From Pagrus major (lineage: Eukaryota; Chordata; Actinopteri; Spariformes; Sparidae): DNA of 64,000 nt. Positions 58,356 through 64,000 of this stretch are shown here, piece by piece. Each line of letters starts with the position of its first letter. Position 1 is the first letter of the stretch. Under the pieces are notes generated by a model, which saw only the letters and a program-made list of their open reading frames with translations, had not been told where the DNA came from and ran no database searches. The translations under genes were made by a program, and so were the position numbers. The DNA lies in the NCBI RefSeq assembly GCF_040436345.1, contig NC_133225.1:23230040-23294039 (forward strand). The letters are read 5' to 3'.

Positions 58356-58858
58356 ACATTTAGACTCAAACAAAAAGTGAACGAATGCACATCACAAGAT
58401 CTGAGAGCTCAAGCTGAAGTCCTGTTATGTTTGACCAACAGTTCAAAACTCAAAAATACTACATTTAAAAACCAGTGGTTGGAGGTAACTAAGTACATTT
58501 AAGTACTGTATTTATGTACAGATTTTATTGGAAATCATTTACAAACTACATGCCTGGATCAGGTGACAATCAATCATCAGTGACGCTGAAACCAGCAAAT
58601 ATTTGGACATATTTGATTAAAGTAAAGTATTTCAGCTCTACAAACAATGATCACATTAATAATTTGTCATTATAAATCTTTGTATCTTTATAAATCCTTT
58701 CTTATAACTCCCCACAGAAATAGAGTTAAAACACAAAACAAATGAAAAGAAAAAAACTGCCAGTTGCATAATTTCTATTTCAGCCCTGCAAACGTCATGA
58801 GGCCGGAGGAAATTAAATGATGCAACAGCAGAGGGCTTTCTGTACAATCTCCAGAGAA

Positions 58859-58886
58859 CATGTGTGTGTGTGTGTGTGTGTGTGTG
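58859..58886. repeat. (TG)n microsatellite
   Basis: Uninterrupted TG dinucleotide tract. Confidence 0.9.
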
Positions 58887-59002
58887 CGCTCGCGAAGACA
58901 GACTTTACAGGTGTTTGTCTCCCTCTTGTGGACAGTTCTCACAGCTGCATGCAGAATCACACTGCCATGATAACGCTGAAGGAGTATCATCCCAGTATTC
59001 AG

Positions 59003-59684
59003 CAGTGAAGGAATGTAACTAAGTACATCTACTCAAGACCTGTACTTAAGTACGATTTTGATGTACTTGTAGTTTACTTAAGTATTTCCTTTATCTGATA
59101 CTTTATAATTCCACTCCACTACATTTTGGGCGCACATATTGTACTTTATACTATACAATACAGGGACTCCAGATAAAAGAGTTAAATATTTTTAAAGTCA
59201 TATTTTTTTTAAAGTGTGTTTTTTCAAAGTATGTATAAATATGTAGAATGTACTTTTATTTGTACTCTTGATTCTTGAATTTATTTTTGCCAGGAAAGTA
59301 CTTTTGATACTTGAGTACATTTATTGTCAGATACTTTCAAGACTTTTACTTCAGCACTATTGTTATGGGTGGTAAGTAATATTTCAACACAGTATCTTTA
59401 TTTTTTTACTCAAGTATGATTTTTGGGCACTTTTTACAGCATTGATATTTAGTTTATAGCAGTTTAGAAACCAAATAAGAAAAAATATGGGATCCAATGA
59501 GCAGTGACTGATCTTATAGTATATACTATATCATTTTTTATACTATTAAAATGAGCTCTACTACAGCAGTAAAATGCAACATACACATTACTGCACATCT
59601 TGCCTATAACACTATATTTTTACAGTGCGGTAAAGTTACTTTTACTTTAGTAAAGGATCTGAATACTTCTTCCACTACTTGTTA
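59003..59684. mobile_element. CAGTG-type MITE, long copy
   Basis: Begins CAGTGAAGGAATGTAACTAA and runs through TACTTTTGATACTTGAGTAC to AAAGGATCTGAATACTTCTT followed by CCACTAC at its right end, matching the layout of full-length members of this family as I remember them. It has an internal AT-rich region and no coding capacity. Confidence 0.65.
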
Positions 59685-59689
59685 TGATT

Positions 59690-61390
59690 AACAATCTCAT
59701 AAAGATGCGGTAGACTAAATAAATTACAAATAAATAAGAACATTTTATTTCTTATTCCATCCATTCCAAACATTACATAAAGGAGAGAACAAACCAACCT
59801 TGTGTGAGCCACAGATCATGAGATGTGAAGTCATGAGATCTGAAGAGGGTCAATTCTTTTTTTCTTCTGCACTGTGCACATGAAGATAGAAAATAGGAAC
59901 ATTTTTGGACTGAGTGTTCTTTATAAACTTCATTTGCTCTATTTTCTCTCTTCCTTGTAAGACAATTTGTAACTTGGAGAAGTGCTAAACAAATAAAGTT
60001 GATTATATCCTAATTAAATCCTATCCGAGGTATATACTAATATGATCCCAGTGACAGGAAGTGTTCACAAATAAGAAAATGGCAAAGTTGACACGTTGTA
60101 AAGGAAAAGTATTTTTACCCTGGACACTAACGTTACTTTCATTTGCATAATCTGACACATCCATGTTGTACTTGACCAAATATTTTTCAGGAGCAGTCTT
60201 GAGATGAGTAAGAAAGATTCTCAGTCTGCAGACACGATCAGTAGAAGGTTTAGTGTATTCTGGTGATGCCTTACCTGCATCTCAGTTCCTAAATGACAAG
60301 AACAAGTGTCAAGTAATAAAGCTAAGCAGTTACCTGGCTTTCCATTTCATCTCATCAGAAAAACAAACACTAAAGTATTCACGCACTGAGTTTAATTAAA
60401 AATATCAACTTCAATTTGGGCTAGATGCCTGCAAAAGTCTTTCACACAGCAGACACTTTGACCTGTCACAGCAGGAGAAACACCTCAGGTGTTTCTAATA
60501 ACATGAACGAGGGCTCTGCTGTAATGTTCCAGTAAAACATGTGACATTTGTGATAGACTGTAATTATTATTTTTCTTATTTTCACCTTTTGCTTTTGCTT
60601 TTGTTTTCCTTTTTTTAAATGAACCGTGTGTTTATATGACTGGATATCCAGAGTCTTAGTATTCGCTCCAAACATTTGAGCCTGATTTTCACTACACAGT
60701 TATTGTGGCCTAAAGAATTCATGTAACAATTGTACCGTCTTATCTATACAAAATCTAGAGGAAAAAAAACCCCTCAAAATCATCTACAACTTTGTTTATT
60801 GTGTCTTTTGTATAATTTTCAGCTAATGAATTACATTTAAAACATAAGTAGGTGGATAGAGAGTCTGTAACCATACAGTATGTGTACAAAAATAACAATT
60901 ACACTTTTTTCCCCCTATTTTATGGTGGGTGGCAACCGGTGTTCAGGTGTATAATCACCACTATGACAAAGTGAGATTAAAAAAAACCAAATGATTTAGG
61001 AGGCGTTGTATTATTAACATGACTATCGTTAACACCATATCTATATTTCCTTTTTAAATATCAAGATTATCGTCAACATCGTAATATCGTGACACCCATA
61101 ATTATATCTTTTCAACACTCTACACTACTCTACATCACTACTTATAGGTTTAAGTCTATTTTAGCTGCTGATGAAATAATGAATTTCCTGTTGTAGAGAA
61201 GGGAAGGAACAAATGTACAAGGTAGCAACAAATTCAGTACTTCTGTGTCAAAATAATAATCATTAAGACAGAAACTTTTAACACTATATTCAAGTGACTG
61301 CTGCCCCTTCAGAACCATACATCTGAAGCTGAATGAGGTTATGGAGTTGACTCATTAAAACAAACATGTACCTGGTGGAGGAGTGCCAGC
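59690..61390. other. Intergenic, nothing recognised
   Basis: AT-rich DNA with no defended gene or complete repeat. Confidence 0.4.
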
Positions 61391-61399
61391 TGTTACCAC

Positions 61400-62340
61400 T
61401 GATTAGGCCTACCTGTTGAGCACACCTGAGCATCGTGACGGTGAGGACCGGGTCACGTGCTCAGCTGGAGTGTACAAAGAGCCTGAGCACGTGTTGGTGT
61501 GAAGTTTGAGAGTGGAGCTGCAGGTAGGTATCATGGAAGATTTTAGGAAGCATTTGTAGAGCTAAAACGTTTTTCTACTTCTTGTCAGGACATCTGTGAT
61601 TTTATTTTTATTTTTTAATTTTTCTCTCACTAAGAACCCAAGTTGCTGTTAGTGGGGATAAAAAGACGCAAGTAAAGGTTAAATATTCTTCTTCAGCACA
61701 TACAAGATGGCTCTCCATGTAAATGTAAGAAATGTTTTTCCTTTTGCTGAAGAAAAATATTTTACTTTTCTTTATATACTTCTGTAGATTTAGAGATTCG
61801 CTTATTTCAAGTTGACACTAGATGTTTTTTTTATTTTATTTCTAGATGTAAACTAATATCTTAATTGTATTCCTGACATTTTGCGTCTTAATTTTCATCA
61901 TAACTTTTCCTCTATTGTTTCAGCTCTGTCAGGCCTTCTGTTGTATAGCTTTGAGTATCCTAAGCTTTTGCATCAAATGCATTTTGTAAACTGTTTTTTG
62001 ATGCTGTATAGACTAAATAAAGCTATAACTTCAGGTCTGATTATGTGCTCAGGCAAACTTGATTTCACAAGTTATTAGTTTGGAAAACTAAAGAAGTAAT
62101 TGGACATTTTGGGAAGTGCGTGTATTCGCAGCCAGCTCTCTATATGACGCAAAAACCTAGTTGAAGGTTGTTCACAGCTGAAAAATGAGGACACATCCCC
62201 AAAATGGCGGACTACTCCTTTCAAATTGTCAGCAAATTCCATGTATGTATTTACTTCCTTTCCAGGGTACTTGAATCGAGGACTTCAAGACAACCCGTCA
62301 CTGGACACCTGTGAAATAAAACTGTTGAAACATGTGTCGC
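61400..62340 (+). ncRNA. Candidate short spliced transcript (speculative)
   Basis: A GC-richer block with two CACGTG E-boxes (61452-61500) ends in a good donor (GAGCTGCAG|GTAGGT, 61523/61524). A pyrimidine-rich acceptor (ACTTCCTTTCCAG) at 62265 is followed 50 bp later by AATAAA at 62315-62320. Together these could make a small two-exon RNA. No conserved open frame spans it, and part of the interval (62085-62225) is a dispersed repeat. Chance occurrence of these signals is quite possible. Confidence 0.18.
62085..62225. repeat. Dispersed teleost repeat fragment
   Basis: AAGAAGTAATTGGACATTTT, GGGAAGTGCGTGTATTCGCA and a closing ATGGCGGACTACTCCTTTCA resemble the common fish repeat that also contributes to the 1.28-kb tandem units (GGAGTAGTTTATACATTTTG there). 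Confidence 0.5.
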
Positions 62341-62678
62341 TTATTTTGCAAAGCAAGTTTTCAGTCAAACCACAACTCTACAATTAGGAGCCAAAGTCCT
62401 TTTTATGTCTCTTGCGGAGCGCACACTGGTGTTTCTAATTAAGCTAAGCTAGCATTAATTAGCTAAATAACGATTGCAACCAGCATAGTGATGAACGGAA
62501 TGAAGTTGATAGAGAAGAAAGTCAGGTCTCTGGGACTATTTCCATTGTTGTCCTCAATATTCCCACCTCACATTAAGATTTTTTTGTGGTTTACAAGAGT
62601 TATTAAAGGGTTTCTTTAGCTTCCTGTTAGCAGCATACTGGGTGAAAAGTTTTCACGTTAACCGGTCATTAGCTTCCG

Positions 62679-62752
62679 TGACGTCAACAGCGCGACATGT
62701 GTTAATTCACGCGATATTTCATTCTCCCGATCAATCCAACATGGCGCCGTAG
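62679..62752 (+). promoter_or_regulatory. rexo1: REXO1 promoter elements: CRE and YY1-like site
   Basis: A full palindromic CRE (TGACGTCA) is at 62679-62686. About 55 bp downstream, AACATGGCGCCG at 62738-62749 matches the YY1 core often found just inside housekeeping-gene transcription starts. The ATG in that site opens only a three-codon frame (ATG GCG CCG TAG) if it is transcribed. The region is CpG-rich and there is no TATA box. Confidence 0.5.
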
Positions 62753-62863
62753 GGACGTTGTTATTGTTCCGTCGCCTCTACAAGCTTTCGCCAGTACGAC
62801 AAAAACCACGCAGGAAAACGGACGAGCGTGTTCATGCGGGCATGAGAGGAACATCTGGAGATA

Positions 62864-63053
62864 ATGCTCAGATCCACCGGCTTCTTCCGAGGGATTGACT
62901 GCCCATTTTACGCTGAATACAGCGAGGGCAAAAGCAGTAAAAATGGGTGCAACAGACCGTACTGTCACTTCAGGCACAGCCAGCAGAGACGGCCGTCCTA
63001 CGGAGCACCGGCAGATGTTAAAAAGCAAAGAGACCTTCAATCCACACAGAAAG
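62864..63053 (+). CDS. rexo1: REXO1, RNA exonuclease 1 homolog, first coding exon (partial)
   Basis: The exon encodes 63 residues plus one base and ends at a plausible donor (AAAG|GTGCTT). The peptide opens [15 protein letters not shown] and continues to RPYCHFRH, closely matching the N-terminus of vertebrate REXO1 (elongin A-binding protein 1) as I remember it. Cys13, Cys29, Cys34 and His38 form a CCCH-like zinc-finger arrangement. REXO1 carries a DEDDh-type exonuclease domain at its far C-terminus, which lies outside the window. Position near MKNK2 fits human 19p13.3. The start is the first ATG after the promoter elements that opens a long frame. Confidence 0.75.
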
Positions 63054-64000
63054 GTGCTTAGTATTATTCAATAAATCCGCAAGTGACTTTAATGCTTTCA
63101 CGTCTTAGCTGGCTGTGTTGGTAAGGAGGACTACAGGGGTGAGAATGTCAAAGCGGGTTAACGAAACTAACAACGATGTAAAGTGAATTTCTGTTTCTGT
63201 TAGCTTCACTCTTTAAATAACCATCATTTAAGCATCTTACCAGTCCCATCCCTCCAACCGATGTTTAGCTAGGAAGTACAAGACAAACTATTCAGCCCAT
63301 ACAAGGGAATTAAAGTCTCAAAGTAAGAGACGAACCGGAATTTGAAAGAGAAAAACGGATGATATGTACACTTTGAATAGATGTATATACAAAACAAAAC
63401 CAAATAAGGTACCCTGTACTGCAGTATAAATGGTAAATAGTCGGAGAGTGCAGTGTCCTGAGTCTGCAGGTAGCAGTGTTTGCACCATAACAGAGGGATG
63501 GAGACAGGAGATCATATAGCTACTGTCTTACTGTCCGATGTCTGTCCACTTGTCCTGCTGGAGTCTTATGTTGGCCCCCAGATATAACTTTATAGCACTT
63601 TTAAAAACAATTACAAAGTGCTGTACGTACAACATAGAAAACAATGAAAGAGTCACAAGGCAAAACCAGTATTAAGTACAGCAGCAATTACAAATATTAC
63701 TATAAAGACAGAAAGAATTACTCAGGGAGACAGAAATACGTAAATCCTGACTAAAACATTGATCCCAAGAGAATCCTGCTAATTCATCCATAAATACAGA
63801 GCATGTGAGCTTGTGTAGTTGCATACATTATGTTTTATGCCATATGTTCAACTCGCCCTGGCTATTAAGTCCTCTGAGGAACACCTTGTGATGTGGTGGG
63901 AAGCAGGGATGCAGCAATCCAACTGTTCTCCCCCTGGTATTGAGTAGGGCTGCAACTAATGACTGTTTTCATCGTCGGGTAATCTACGGATTATTTTCAA
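63054..64000 (+). other. REXO1 intron 1 (partial)
   Basis: No second exon recognised before the window ends. A fragment typical of dispersed fish repeats lies at 63588-63660 (TTTATAGCACTTTTAAAAAC, ACAAAGTGCTGTACGT), and another (GGGCTGCAACTAATGACTGT) begins at 63947 and runs off the edge. Confidence 0.5.

Noticed and set aside
62702-63040. 112-codon minus-strand frame opposite REXO1
   Set aside because: Antisense of the REXO1 first exon and promoter. The sense peptide matches REXO1 and has the zinc-finger residues.

Overview
The window is vertebrate nuclear DNA, most likely from a percomorph teleost fish. The evidence is GT-AG split genes with short introns, protein sequences close to known vertebrate proteins but not identical to mammals, (TG)n/(CA)n microsatellites, and many short dispersed repeats of types familiar from fish genomes. 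I see no prokaryotic genes, CRISPR array, virus or intact transposase.

Layout. 0.6-7.0 kb (minus strand): a short coding exon with a signal peptide and a candidate GC-rich noncoding first exon. This is probably the 5' end of a TMEM131-like gene running off the left edge. 7.3-12.7 kb: a terminal-inverted-repeat element, then three nearly identical head-to-tail copies of a 1.28-kb unit separated by TG tracts. 12.7-18.0 kb: intergenic, with dispersed repeats and one tRNA-derived SINE with target-site duplications. 18.1-26.3 kb (+): complete ZAP70, 12 coding exons, 600 aa. 27.7-34 kb (+): complete MOB3A, 3 coding exons, 216 aa. 34-43.5 kb: repeat-rich intergenic DNA with locally duplicated segments. 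43.6-56.85 kb (+): complete MKNK2 with TATA-type promoter, noncoding exon 1, 13 coding exons (475 aa) and a 2.9-kb 3' UTR. 57.4-59.7 kb: a cluster of CAGTG-ended MITEs. 61.4-62.3 kb: a weak candidate for a short spliced transcript. 62.68-63.05 kb (+): CRE-containing promoter and first coding exon of REXO1, which continues beyond the right edge.

The genes do not form one pathway. ZAP70 is the T-cell-receptor proximal tyrosine kinase, MOB3A a MOB-family kinase adaptor, MKNK2 the MAPK-activated kinase of eIF4E, and REXO1 an RNA exonuclease/elongin-A-binding protein. From memory, MOB3A, MKNK2 and REXO1 are close together on human 19p13.3, while ZAP70 and TMEM131 are neighbours on human 2q11, so the window joins two human linkage groups.

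I found no convincing new biological system. The most useful second looks are the recent 1.3-kb tandem triplication, the ZAP70 interdomain-B changes (the Tyr315-equivalent is absent; two tiny exons total exactly 60 nt), an awkward splice donor and a retained-intron stop in MKNK2, the foldback MITE family, and the candidate unannotated transcript. Exon boundaries were read by eye from splice signals and reading-frame continuity. Family names come from remembered protein sequences, not from a search.
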